A stretch of DNA of 64,000 bases, from positions 2,003,001 through 2,067,000 of the forward strand of contig NZ_CP122539.1 in the NCBI RefSeq assembly GCF_029853675.1, written 5' to 3'. The translations under genes were made by a program, and so were the position numbers. Under the pieces are notes generated by a model. That model was given only the letters and a program-made list of their open reading frames with translations, made no database searches and was not told the origin of the DNA. This document shows positions 40,522 to 50,400 of this stretch, one piece after another; position 1 is the first letter of the stretch; the number at the start of each line of letters is the position of its first letter. Origin of the DNA: Tenacibaculum tangerinum. GTDB lineage: Bacteria; Bacteroidota; Bacteroidia; Flavobacteriales; Flavobacteriaceae.

Positions 40522-42030
40522 TTATAATTCATCTATCAATTTTTTTCGATCTAATTTTCCACTGGATAGTAAAGGGAATTGTTCTTTAAACACAAATTTG
40601 TTCGGAATCATATAAATTGGTAGTTTCGTTTTTAACTGTTCTTTTATAAAGTTTTCCCTAAGTGCTGCATTGGATTTATAAAAAGCATATAAAAATTGAT
40701 TTCCATTTTTTTCGTTCATTAAAACAACCGTTTCCTGTATATTTTCAATAGTTTTAAGCTGTTTTTCAATATCTGCTAACTCTACACGCAAGCCTCTTAA
40801 CTTAACCTGAAAATCTTTTCTTCCTACAAAACATATGTCTAAAGACGTAACATCTCTATATACTATATCTCCTGTTTTATAAGCTCTTATGTTTCCATGG
40901 TTAGGAAGAGAAACAAATTTTAAATTGGTTAATTCTTCATTATTCACATAATTTCTAGCCAACCCTATACCTGAAATGTACAACTCTCCTTCCTCTCCGT
41001 TATTTTTATCTTTTAAATCGTTATCAAGTATCCATAGTTTAATATTACTAATAGCTTTTCCTATCGGCGCTATTGTATAATCTTGTTCTTTTTCTCTAAA
41101 TGCATAATGAGATACATCTATACTAGCTTCGGTAGGTCCATATAAATTAATTAATATTCCTTGTAGGTTTTTAAAAAATTGATTGAACGTGTTAACGCTG
41201 GATATAGCTAGTTTTTCCCCACTGGTAAAGACATACTTTAACGATGCTACAGCACTTGCATCTTCTTTTATAGATAAATATTCGAGAAACAAACGAAATA
41301 CAGAGGGTACAAAATGAATAACATTAATTTGGTGTTTATCAATTAACTTAAACATGAGTCTTACATCTTGCTCTCTACCGCTTGGAAGTAATACTACCGA
41401 AGCTCCGTACATTGACCACCAAAATATTTCCCATACAGAAACATCAAAAGTATATACTGTTTTAAAAAATAAGGTATCAGAAGAGGTAATAGGATATGCT
41501 TTTTGCTTCCAAATTAATCGGTTGTATAACCCGCCGTGTTCTATGGCAACTCCTTTAGGTTTACCTGTTGAACCTGATGTATAAATTACATACGCTAAAT
41601 CATTTCCAGAAACCGATATTTCTGGACTTTTTTTAGAAAATATGCTTAAATCTATTTCCTCTAGCGAAAACTGCTTTCCTTCAAAAGCATCATAAATATC
41701 CTTTGTACTTGATACAAGCGTTTTTATCTTACTATCTTCAAAAATAGAACGAAGTCTTTCTTTAGGGTAAGAAGGATCTAAAGGTAAATAAGCTGTTCCT
41801 ACCTTTGTTATTGCAAAAATAGTTGTCATCATTTCTATGGAACGCTCCATTAATATTCCAACTATATCACCTTTTTGTACTCCTGACTCAATAAGCATAT
41901 TTGCTAACTGATTCGAACGTTCGTCCAGCTCTGAATATAAAACTTTCTGATCACCTTGAATTATAGCTACTTTATTTGCATGTACGCGAAAAGCTTCTTC
42001 TATTATCGAAAGTATATTATTATTTTCCAT
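40522..42030 (-). CDS. Stand-alone adenylation enzyme, predicted serine-activating
   Basis: 502-residue amino-acid adenylation domain without its own carrier domain. Core motifs seen: LAYVIYTSGSTGKPKGVAIEH, YTFDVSVWEIF, NLYGPTEASID, YKTGDIV, LRGLRVEL and the final LLSSGKLDRKKL. Residues aligned by eye to the GrsA pocket give D-V-W-H-F-S-L-I-D, one change from the known serine code (DVWHLSLID). Together with the neighbouring ACP, acyl dehydrogenase and hydroxyacyl dehydrogenase this matches the ZmaJ role in aminomalonyl-ACP formation: activating serine and loading it on the free ACP. Confidence 0.9.
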   Translation of the reverse strand: MENNNILSIIEEAFRVHANKVAIIQGDQKVLYSELDERSNQLANMLIESGVQKGDIVGILMERSIEMMTTIFAITKVGTAYLPLDPSYPKERLRSIFEDSKIKTLVSSTKDIYDAFEGKQFSLEEIDLSIFSKKSPEISVSGNDLAYVIYTSGSTGKPKGVAIEHGGLYNRLIWKQKAYPITSSDTLFFKTVYTFDVSVWEIFWWSMYGASVVLLPSGREQDVRLMFKLIDKHQINVIHFVPSVFRLFLEYLSIKEDASAVASLKYVFTSGEKLAISSVNTFNQFFKNLQGILINLYGPTEASIDVSHYAFREKEQDYTIAPIGKAISNIKLWILDNDLKDKNNGEEGELYISGIGLARNYVNNEELTNLKFVSLPNHGNIRAYKTGDIVYRDVTSLDICFVGRKDFQVKLRGLRVELADIEKQLKTIENIQETVVLMNEKNGNQFLYAFYKSNAALRENFIKEQLKTKLPIYMIPNKFVFKEQFPLLSSGKLDRKKLIDEL

Positions 42031-42046
42031 ATATAAAAAATCGTGA

Positions 42047-43153
42047 TTAGGCGTATAAAAACTCTTTAGCTATAAGAACTTCATGTATTTCCGTTGAGCC
42101 TTCAATAAGTTCCATAATTTTTGCATCTCTATACAATCGTTCTGTAAAAGACGAATTTAAATGACATCCTTTCGCCCCTAAAATTTGAATAGCTTTAGAG
42201 CTTACGTTAGTTGCTGCCTTTGATGCGACATATTTTGCTAAAAGTGTTTTACGTATCATAGAAAAATCAAAAGTTTCTCTAGCTCCAGCCGCAGCGGTGC
42301 AAAAACTTTTAGCAGATTCTACTTCTACTATCATTTCGGTTAATAGTTTCTGAACAAGCTGATGTTTATTTAACCTATCTTTTTCTCTTAAATGTTTCAA
42401 GGTTTCCTCTAAGGCCAATTCTGCAATTCCATAACTTCCACAGGCAGTTGTGTATCGTCCTTCATCTAAGCCAAAATTAATCGCTGTCGATACACCATCT
42501 ATTTCGTTACCAATAGCGTTTTCTTTAGGAATTTTACAATCGGTAAATTCAATTTCAGCCAACATATTCGCACGTAAACCAAGCATGTTCGTTATTGGTT
42601 TAACTTTTACTCCATGTGTATCTTTTTCAACAATAACTGCAATTGTTTTATTGTTTAACTTACATAGTACCAAGAAAAAATCCGCTATTTGTCCTAATGT
42701 AATCCATCTTTTTACACCATTAATAGTAAAATGAGTTTGTTGATCTGTCAAATATGTATCAACAGCTCTTAAATCACTTCCTGCATTAGGTTCTGTTAGG
42801 GCTATTGCTCCAATTTTTTCACCAGAGGCTATTTTAGGCAGCCATTTTTCACGAATTTCTTTGGATCCAAATCGTTGAATAGGCTGAGTAACCATCCCTG
42901 TTACAGTTAACATATTTTCAACTGATCCGTGTCCTTTTGCCATTATTTTATGAAGAGACATCATGTCATAAGTATTCAAATCAAGCCCTCCATATTTACT
43001 TTTTACACAAGCTCCGAAATATCCCCTGTCTGCAATATTTTTTATTACAGAATCAGGGATATTTTGAGTTTCATCCATCTCAATAGCATGTGGTACAATA
43101 TATTCTGAAACAAAAAGAGCTACTTCCTCTTCAAATTTTGAATTAAATGCCAT
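42047..43153 (-). CDS. Acyl-CoA-dehydrogenase-like flavoenzyme (aminomalonyl-ACP pathway)
   Basis: 368 residues with the acyl-CoA dehydrogenase fold: ALTEPNAGSDLRAVDT, WITLGQIADFFLV, the LDEGRYTTACGSYG segment and the C-terminal MELIEGSTEIHEV, which supplies the catalytic-base region. FAD is the expected cofactor. In methoxymalonyl (FkbI-type) and aminomalonyl (ZmaI-type) pathways a homologue oxidises the carrier-bound C3 unit. It lies between the free ACP gene and the serine adenylation gene with very short spacers, which supports that role over ordinary fatty-acid oxidation. Confidence 0.88.
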   Translation of the reverse strand: MAFNSKFEEEVALFVSEYIVPHAIEMDETQNIPDSVIKNIADRGYFGACVKSKYGGLDLNTYDMMSLHKIMAKGHGSVENMLTVTGMVTQPIQRFGSKEIREKWLPKIASGEKIGAIALTEPNAGSDLRAVDTYLTDQQTHFTINGVKRWITLGQIADFFLVLCKLNNKTIAVIVEKDTHGVKVKPITNMLGLRANMLAEIEFTDCKIPKENAIGNEIDGVSTAINFGLDEGRYTTACGSYGIAELALEETLKHLREKDRLNKHQLVQKLLTEMIVEVESAKSFCTAAAGARETFDFSMIRKTLLAKYVASKAATNVSSKAIQILGAKGCHLNSSFTERLYRDAKIMELIEGSTEIHEVLIAKEFLYA

Positions 43154-43159
43154 CTCGCT

Positions 43160-43405
43160 CTAGCTATTTACTTTTAATCTTTCGTCGATAATTTCTGCAA
43201 TAGCATTTACTGAGCTAAGATTTTCTAACGATACCTCTTCTGGGTCAAGTTCTATTTTGTATTCTTTTTCAATAAATAGAATAATTTGCATTGCAAATAA
43301 CGAATGAACTAGTCCTAATTCAAAGAAGTTCTCATCATCATCAATTTCATTTCCTTGAAGAATTGGCTTAATACGCTCTCTAATTTTAACTTTAATGTTT
43401 TCCAT
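43160..43405 (-). CDS. Free acyl carrier protein (aminomalonyl-ACP type)
   Basis: 81 residues. The attachment serine lies in LGLVHSLFAMQIILFIE, the SLFAMQ form typical of FkbJ/ZmaH carrier proteins used for unusual extender units rather than fatty-acid ACPs. The helix pattern is complete. It starts 20 bases after the hydroxyacyl dehydrogenase gene ends and is followed by the acyl dehydrogenase gene. It is expected to carry seryl, then aminomalonate semialdehyde, then aminomalonyl. Confidence 0.9.
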   Translation of the reverse strand: MENIKVKIRERIKPILQGNEIDDDENFFELGLVHSLFAMQIILFIEKEYKIELDPEEVSLENLSSVNAIAEIIDERLKVNS

Positions 43406-43425
43406 TATTAATAATTGTTTAAATA

Positions 43426-44283
43426 TTATACGTTATATGAATAAAATCCTTCACCTGACTTCATACCAAGGAGGTTTGCATTTACCATTTTTTTAAGTAA
43501 GAAACATGGTCTAAATTTATCGTCATTAAAACCATCTTGTAGCATGTAGAGTGATTTTAAAATTGTGTCTAAACCTATCAAATCAGCCGTTTCGAGTGGC
43601 CCCATAGTATGACCAAAACATTCTTTAAACAAAGTGTCAATATCTTTAGCTGAAGCAACTCCTTCTTGTAACATAAAAACGGCTTCGTTTACAAAAATCA
43701 TCATGGCTCTATTTGTAACAAAACCTGGTGAATCGTTAACAACAAGTGTTCTCTTGTTTAATACACTCATTTGATCTTGTAAAAAAGCTACTGTTTCGTT
43801 ATTAGTATGGTAGCCTTTAATTAATTCGACCATTGGTTTTAAAGGAACGGGATTCATAAAATGTACTCCAATTACATTTTCTGGTTTTGGTAATAAATTT
43901 GCAACCTTTGTAATAGATACAGCAGAGGTGTTTACCGCCCATTTCGCGTCTTCTTTACAAATGTTTCTTAATTTTTTATATACTTCCTTTTTTATATCCC
44001 AATCTTCCGTAACATTTTCAATTATCAAATCAGCATCTTTTGCTTCAGAATAATTGGTAGTAAAATTTATTCTTTCGATAATTTCATCTACCGACTCTTT
44101 CGATTTATAATGATTTTTATGAAACTTGTATAATCGAAGGTTTTTTCTAATTTGTTTTTCACTATTTTCTAATTGTTTTTCAGATATATCAATTAGAGTT
44201 ACTGGAATTCCATATTGAGCGAAATTGTGGGCAACACCTGTTCCCATAACCCCTGCTCCCATAATTGTTATGTTAACAGACAT
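43426..44283 (-). CDS. 3-hydroxyacyl dehydrogenase (aminomalonyl-ACP pathway)
   Basis: 285 residues. An N-terminal NAD-binding Rossmann motif (IMGAGVMGTGVAHNFA), VNTSAVSIT, the catalytic-region GVHFMNPVPLKPMVELI, DSPGFVTNR, and the C-terminal helical domain (GPLETADLIGLD) define the 3-hydroxyacyl-CoA dehydrogenase family. In zwittermicin and guadinomine biosynthesis a homologue (ZmaG type) oxidises the seryl hydroxyl on the ACP. It is the first gene of the cassette, directly after the second PKS gene. Confidence 0.9.
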   Translation of the reverse strand: MSVNITIMGAGVMGTGVAHNFAQYGIPVTLIDISEKQLENSEKQIRKNLRLYKFHKNHYKSKESVDEIIERINFTTNYSEAKDADLIIENVTEDWDIKKEVYKKLRNICKEDAKWAVNTSAVSITKVANLLPKPENVIGVHFMNPVPLKPMVELIKGYHTNNETVAFLQDQMSVLNKRTLVVNDSPGFVTNRAMMIFVNEAVFMLQEGVASAKDIDTLFKECFGHTMGPLETADLIGLDTILKSLYMLQDGFNDDKFRPCFLLKKMVNANLLGMKSGEGFYSYNV

Positions 44284-44405
44284 TTTTATTATGTTTTAGT
44301 TGTTTTTATTAAATAATTTCTTGTAGCAAAAGAGTTTTCTAACCTTTAACACTTATGATAAAGTGTATATTTTTTTCTATTGTAGGATAAAAACTATAGA
44401 ACCTT

Positions 44406-47400
44406 TTATTTGGTATTACTTTTGCAAATAGCAGCTATTTCTTGTAAATTACTTTCCCCTATTGTTTTCAGCGTTATACTTATTCCTAATTCTTGTTTAA
44501 TTCTATTTCTAAAACGAACAATGCTTATAGGGTCTTTGTCAGCTAACGTTAGCTCTTTATTTTTTTCAAAAGACTCTTCAAAAATATCCGTGTAAATATT
44601 TTCAATTGATTTATGTGGCAATATTTTAGCAGAGGTATTAAATTTTGTATTATTGGTGTCGGCAAACCAAAACCTGCTTCTATTAAATGTATAAGCTGGA
44701 ATTTCTATTTTTTCACATGAAAAAGGTTTTAATACCTCCTCCCAATTCACATTTATTCCATAGCTAGATAAGTTTGTTAGTGCGGTTAAAAGAGCAGTTC
44801 TTTCAAAACCAGGTTGACTAATACTTATGGTTGTAGTGTCAGGGTTTGACTCCCGTATTAAAGGCGTTAACGCCGCCTTAAATCCTATCTCTAAAAAACA
44901 ATTCACACCACGATCAAGAATAGTATTCACGCCTTTTTGAAACCTCACTGTATCTCTTAAATGATTTGCCCAATACTGTTCTGTAATTTCCTTATCTGTT
45001 ATAAATTCACCTTTTATATTAGATACTATATCTAATTTGGGTTTATTGATCTTTACATTCCTAGCATATTCGGTAAATTCTGCCATTATTGGATTCATAA
45101 AACGTGAATGTGCTGCGTGAGAAACAGAAAGATAATTAACGCTGATTTGTTGTTCTTTAAAGGCTTTTTCTACTTTTTCAAGTTCCTCTAAATGACCCGA
45201 AATTACGATGGCTTCTTTTCCATTAATAGCGGCAAAATCAACATCTGCTCCATTTTCTTTTATCACTTGTTTTACATGGGCTTCTTTCGCTATTATGGCC
45301 AGCATTCTACCTTCATCACCAACACTCTCCATTAACGACGCTCTTTTTTCTATTAGCTGTAATGTTGATTTTATATCCAAAATCCCTGCTAAACAAATTC
45401 CTGTATATTCCCCTATACTATGCCCTATTAATGAATCAGGGGTAACTCCCCAATGCATTAATTGTTTTGCAAATGCAATTCCAAAACTAAATATAACTGG
45501 ATGTGCTGTTTGGGCAGACTCTAAAGCTTCTTCCGAGGCTTCAAACATGTTCTTTTTTAAGTCGTTACCACTAATTTGATAATATGCTTCTTGGCATTCA
45601 TCTATCACCGAACGGAAAACAGGGTAATGTTTAAACATCCAACTTCCGATTTTTTTACCTTGTGACCCATGGCCAGAAAACACAAAAGTTAATTTAGAAG
45701 CTTTATTATTACCTAAATAATTAAAAAGTCCTAATTTCTTTTTTCCTTCTAAAAAAGCATGTAGCCTTTTAGCAAGCTCTTTTTTAGTTTTTCCTACAAC
45801 ACCGATTCTATAATTAAAAGTTTTACCTTTAATGGCTTGTGTATAGCATATATTTTTCACGGATTCTTCGGTATATTCCAAGAATTTTAACATACTATTT
45901 ACCTGCGCTTCTATATTGTTTTCTTTATGAGCTCCTAAAATTAGCCCATATAACTCGTCTTTACTTGACGTATTCTCTTTGTTTTCTACCAAAGGTGTTT
46001 TTATAACAACATGAGCATTACTACCACCAATTCCAAAAGAACTCACTCCAACATATACTTCTTCTTTTTTCTCTTTTAAATCCTTTACTTCTATAGGAAC
46101 TTCAATAGGGTATTGATTCCAATCTATTTGTGAATTTGGAGTATGATAATTCACTTGGGGAGGGATGGTTTTATTTTTTGCTATTAATGCAGCCTTTATT
46201 ATGGATAATATACCTGAAGCAGCTTCTGCATGTCCAAAATTAGCCTTTAAAGCACCTAAATAAAGTTTAGACTTGCGGTTATTATTGGTACAATAAGTAT
46301 TTGCTAAAGAATAATATTCTATTGGGTCTCCCAAACTTGTTCCTGGTCCATGAGCCTCAATATAATCAACCTTTTCAGGATCAACTTCTCCTACATTTAA
46401 ACAATTATTAATAACTGTTTCTTGACTCTTTCCGTTAGGTGCAGTCATTCCATTACCTCCTCCATTATGATTAATAGCAGAACCGCATATAACAGCTTGA
46501 ATATTATCTTTGTCTCTAACAGCATCTTGAAGTCTTTTTAAGACAATTACTCCACAACCTTCTCCCAAAGCAAACCCATTTGCATTTTCATCAAAAGACT
46601 TACAGCTGGCATCATCACTTAAAGCTCCTAGTGCACAACGTGAAATAACTTCTTGTGGAGTTAAAATTAAATTAACCCCGCCTATTAAAGCGCAATCGCT
46701 TTCTTTCAAAAGCAAACTATTAATCCCTAAATGTAGGGCAGTCATAGAAGAAGAACAAGCTGTGTCTACCGTTAAGCTCGGTCCATTAAAACTCATTAAA
46801 TATGATATTCTTCCAGCAGCAACACCTCTACTATTACCTGTTCCGGAGTAAAAGTTAATATTATCAAGACTATCCTTATTTACTGATAGAGAGCGATAAT
46901 CACTAGTTCCAACCCCAATAAACACTCCTGTTTTTCTATTTTGTAAATCTTTTAATGATAAGCCACCGTTTTCAATTGCCTTGTAAGTTGTTTCAAGAAT
47001 CAAGCGTTGTTGTGGATCCATTTGAATTGCTTCATTGGGAGAAATCCCAAAAAAACTCGGATCAAATAAATCAATATCGTTAATAAATCCTCCTTGATTT
47101 ACATAAGTTTTCCCCCTAGTATCTTTATCAGCACTATAAAAATCGTTAATATCCCATCCTCTATTTTTGGGATAGTCTGTAATTCCCGATTGTCCATTCA
47201 ACAAAACTCTCCATAAGTCATCTGTTGTATTTATATTGGCAGGAAGCTTACAGCCAATTCCTACAATGGCTATACTTTCTCTTTTTTCTTTTTGCGATTT
47301 TATTTTTTTTATCGTTGTTAAAAACCCATTTAACAAATCTGGAGAAACATTATTGTTCTTTAACTTGTTAATAAAAAGCTTTATATCTGAATTCATTTTT

Positions 47401-47411
47401 GTGTATTTCAA
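44406..47411 (-). CDS. PKS module KS-AT with a serine-less ACP
   Basis: 1001 residues. Residues 1-45 are a possible coiled-coil docking region. The KS has MDPQQR, Cys219 (DTACSSS), EAHGPGT and KANFGH, so all catalytic residues are present. The AT has FSGHGSQ, the nucleophile in GHSIGEYTG and the specificity motif VSHAAHS (malonyl enzymes usually show xAFH). After the post-AT motif YTFNRSRFWF comes an ACP-like tail in which the usual DSL attachment site reads DPIS, so the serine is replaced by proline and the FxLGG part is lost. No reductase domains are present, which leaves a beta-keto group for the aminotransferase. Its AT is the best candidate for aminomalonyl transfer, by context only. Confidence 0.9.
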   Translation of the reverse strand: MKYTKMNSDIKLFINKLKNNNVSPDLLNGFLTTIKKIKSQKEKRESIAIVGIGCKLPANINTTDDLWRVLLNGQSGITDYPKNRGWDINDFYSADKDTRGKTYVNQGGFINDIDLFDPSFFGISPNEAIQMDPQQRLILETTYKAIENGGLSLKDLQNRKTGVFIGVGTSDYRSLSVNKDSLDNINFYSGTGNSRGVAAGRISYLMSFNGPSLTVDTACSSSMTALHLGINSLLLKESDCALIGGVNLILTPQEVISRCALGALSDDASCKSFDENANGFALGEGCGVIVLKRLQDAVRDKDNIQAVICGSAINHNGGGNGMTAPNGKSQETVINNCLNVGEVDPEKVDYIEAHGPGTSLGDPIEYYSLANTYCTNNNRKSKLYLGALKANFGHAEAASGILSIIKAALIAKNKTIPPQVNYHTPNSQIDWNQYPIEVPIEVKDLKEKKEEVYVGVSSFGIGGSNAHVVIKTPLVENKENTSSKDELYGLILGAHKENNIEAQVNSMLKFLEYTEESVKNICYTQAIKGKTFNYRIGVVGKTKKELAKRLHAFLEGKKKLGLFNYLGNNKASKLTFVFSGHGSQGKKIGSWMFKHYPVFRSVIDECQEAYYQISGNDLKKNMFEASEEALESAQTAHPVIFSFGIAFAKQLMHWGVTPDSLIGHSIGEYTGICLAGILDIKSTLQLIEKRASLMESVGDEGRMLAIIAKEAHVKQVIKENGADVDFAAINGKEAIVISGHLEELEKVEKAFKEQQISVNYLSVSHAAHSRFMNPIMAEFTEYARNVKINKPKLDIVSNIKGEFITDKEITEQYWANHLRDTVRFQKGVNTILDRGVNCFLEIGFKAALTPLIRESNPDTTTISISQPGFERTALLTALTNLSSYGINVNWEEVLKPFSCEKIEIPAYTFNRSRFWFADTNNTKFNTSAKILPHKSIENIYTDIFEESFEKNKELTLADKDPISIVRFRNRIKQELGISITLKTIGESNLQEIAAICKSNTK

Positions 47412-47437
47412 TTGTTATAACTACTCTGGTATTACTA

Positions 47438-50400
47438 TTATTCAAACAGTTCTTTCTCAAGTAAGTCTATTAAGTAGTCTTTATCGGATATTTCTAATTC
47501 CTCAGACACTTTTTCCTTTTCAATTACCTCTTCCTTTATTGGTGCTGTTTTTTCAAGTATACATAATGCAAGAGCCGTTACACTTGAATTACTATAAAAA
47601 TCTCCAATAGTTAATTTTACAGGCAATTTCTTATTTAGAAGATTTTTAAGTTGAATCAATGTTAAAGAATCAACACCAAGGTTATGAAAGCTCTGATCTT
47701 CCTGAAGATGTTTATTTTCGTTTATCCCTAATACATTTTTAACTTCTTGAATAACTTCTTTAGTTATCAGTACTTCTTTCTCATGAGAAGAAAGTCCGTC
47801 TAAATTGATAGTAGTATTTGCGTCTTTCTTAGTTTGGCCAGTGTAATGACTGCTCCAAAATTGCTTTCCAATTTCATTTAAGTTTTTATTATCTGAAATT
47901 TCACTTAAAATATTATCTGAAAATTTATTAATAATTAAATGATGAGAATTATCGTTTAAAGCTCCTAGCATTAATTTATAAGCTTCTTCATTGGTAATTT
48001 TATACGCTTCATTTAAACTTTTACCAGCAACTCCTCTCGATGCCATACCTATATTTTTCCATGCTCCCCAACTAATACTTGTAGCTTTGATTCCAGAGTT
48101 ACGCAAAATTTTTGAATAATCATCAAGAAACGCATTTGCAGCAGCATAATTACTCTGACCCGCTGCTCCAAAAGCGCTTGCTACCGACGAGAAAAACAGC
48201 ACTCTCTTAGGCGTACATACTTGCATCATATTTAAGAGCCCTGTTACTTTTGGTGATACAACATTTTTTATCTTTTGATAATTCATATTTTTAACCACAC
48301 CATCAGATAATTTTCCTGCTAAGTGAATAAGTAAATCTAAAGAATTCGCGATACCATTTGTTTTATTAATTAATTCTCTTACTTCATCTTCAATGGTTAT
48401 ATCGCATAAATAATATTCAATTTTTTTATCATCTTTATTCCACTGCTCTATCTTATTTATTATTTCCTCATTAGGGGCAGACCTACCTATTAACACAATT
48501 TTTTCAACAGTTTTCTCTTTTAACATTTTCTCAGCTAAATATAGGCCTATCTCACCTAAACCTCCTAAAATCATGCACTTTCTTATCTCTGTTGGTAGTA
48601 AAAATGAATTTTCGTGAAAAGAAATGTTTTTTAATTGAGGTGCTGCTACATTGTTATTAATCATTCGTTCATAGAACCTTTTTTTATCGGAACTATCGGC
48701 TCTATGAATAAAATTAATAATTTCTTGATTTGCATTTAAGCTAGCTATTTCGGTAATATAACAATGTAGGTTTTCTAATTCATATTGGGCACTTTTCACA
48801 ATTCCCGTAAGTGCATGAGAAATTGATTTTTGTGAATCCGTAGTTGTTTCTGCTGTATTATTATCAAATACATAATGAAAATCAACTGCCTTACCTCCTT
48901 CTAGCTCTGCATCTAATTGCCCCATTAATGTTGTTAGAAAAAATGCTTGCTCTGTAAAGGGAAGCTCTTTATTTGGCACAAAAACTACTTTTGTTTCCAT
49001 TCCTCCCTGTTCCGCTTTTAAAGAATTAATAGTTGCTTGAATTTCTTCTTTATCTTGCGGAGTTTTATAATGGATAACAGCGTTTTTCTGCGCTGTAAGT
49101 GATTCGTTAATTTTTATTGAAAGAGGATTTTTGTCGTCTCCAAAAAGTACCCATAGCGTATTAGTTTCAATATTTTTTTCTCTATTATTTATGGAAATTG
49201 ACTTTGTATTCCAGTCAATTTCAAATATATTATTTTGGTCCTGCTTGTTATTTTTTGAGGGCAACCAAAAGCTTTTCTTTTCAAAAGGGTAATTTGGTAA
49301 AAGCAATTTTTTAAAACTCTTCGCTCCGTATATCTTATAAAAATTCAAGTCTAACCCTAGCAAAACACATTTTCCTATAGCTTTTTTAAAATCATGTGAG
49401 CCGTGAATACTTTTAGAGCAAAAAATGGTTTCAGCTTGTTCAAAAGAATCGTTAATAAAATTAGAAAGTACTGGCTTAGGACCTAGTTCAAAAAAGATTT
49501 GATTTTTTTTGTTTACCAGGTATTCAATACTCTTGTGAAATTTTACGCTATTCATTAAATGCTCTAACCAATAATCTACTGTAGCTATAGAGTCGGTAGC
49601 AGGTAACCCTGTTAGATTTGAAATTAATTGAAGTTTTGGTTTTTTGAGTTTTTTATTTTTCCACTTCTCTCTCAGTTGTTCCATTGCTGGCTTCATTAAA
49701 TAAGAATGGAAAGCATTTGAAACTTTAAGTTTTTTAATTGTTATTTCTTGTTCTTTACACCATTTTTCAAAAAATAAAATGTCCTTTTCATGTCCAGATA
49801 CAACAATTGACTTTTCAGTATTTTCAGCGGCAATATTTATGTTTAACTTTAATTTACTAAGTGTTTCGAGCAACGTTTCTAAAGGCAGAAACACTGCTGC
49901 CATTGCTCCATTTTTTTCCAAGCCTCCCATGATACTTGCTCTTTGCATTATCAGCTTAAAACCTTCTTCCATAGTGAAGACTCCTGAGACTGCCGCTGCG
50001 GTGTATTCTCCTACACTATGCCCCAACAATGTTTTTGGTTTTAAACCAAATGATTCCCACAGTTTGTACAACGCAAATTCAAAAGCAAAGATTGCTGGTT
50101 GTGCATTTTCTGTTAAGGTTAAATTTTCTTCTGGCCCATTAAACATTAACTCCAAAAGACTTTCTTTTCTTTTATCATAAAAAAGCTTTTCAAACGTATG
50201 GAGAATTTCTTTAAATAGTGGAAACGAATCGTAAAAAGTTTTCCCCATTCCTACAAACTGACTACCTTGCCCTGTAAATGCGACAACAACAGACTGTTTT
50301 ACTTTCTTGGTTTGTTTGTAATATTGAGTATTTACGGAATATTTCTGACTTAGAAAATAATCTATTTTTTTTATTGCATTTTCTTTGCTTTCGACAGGTA

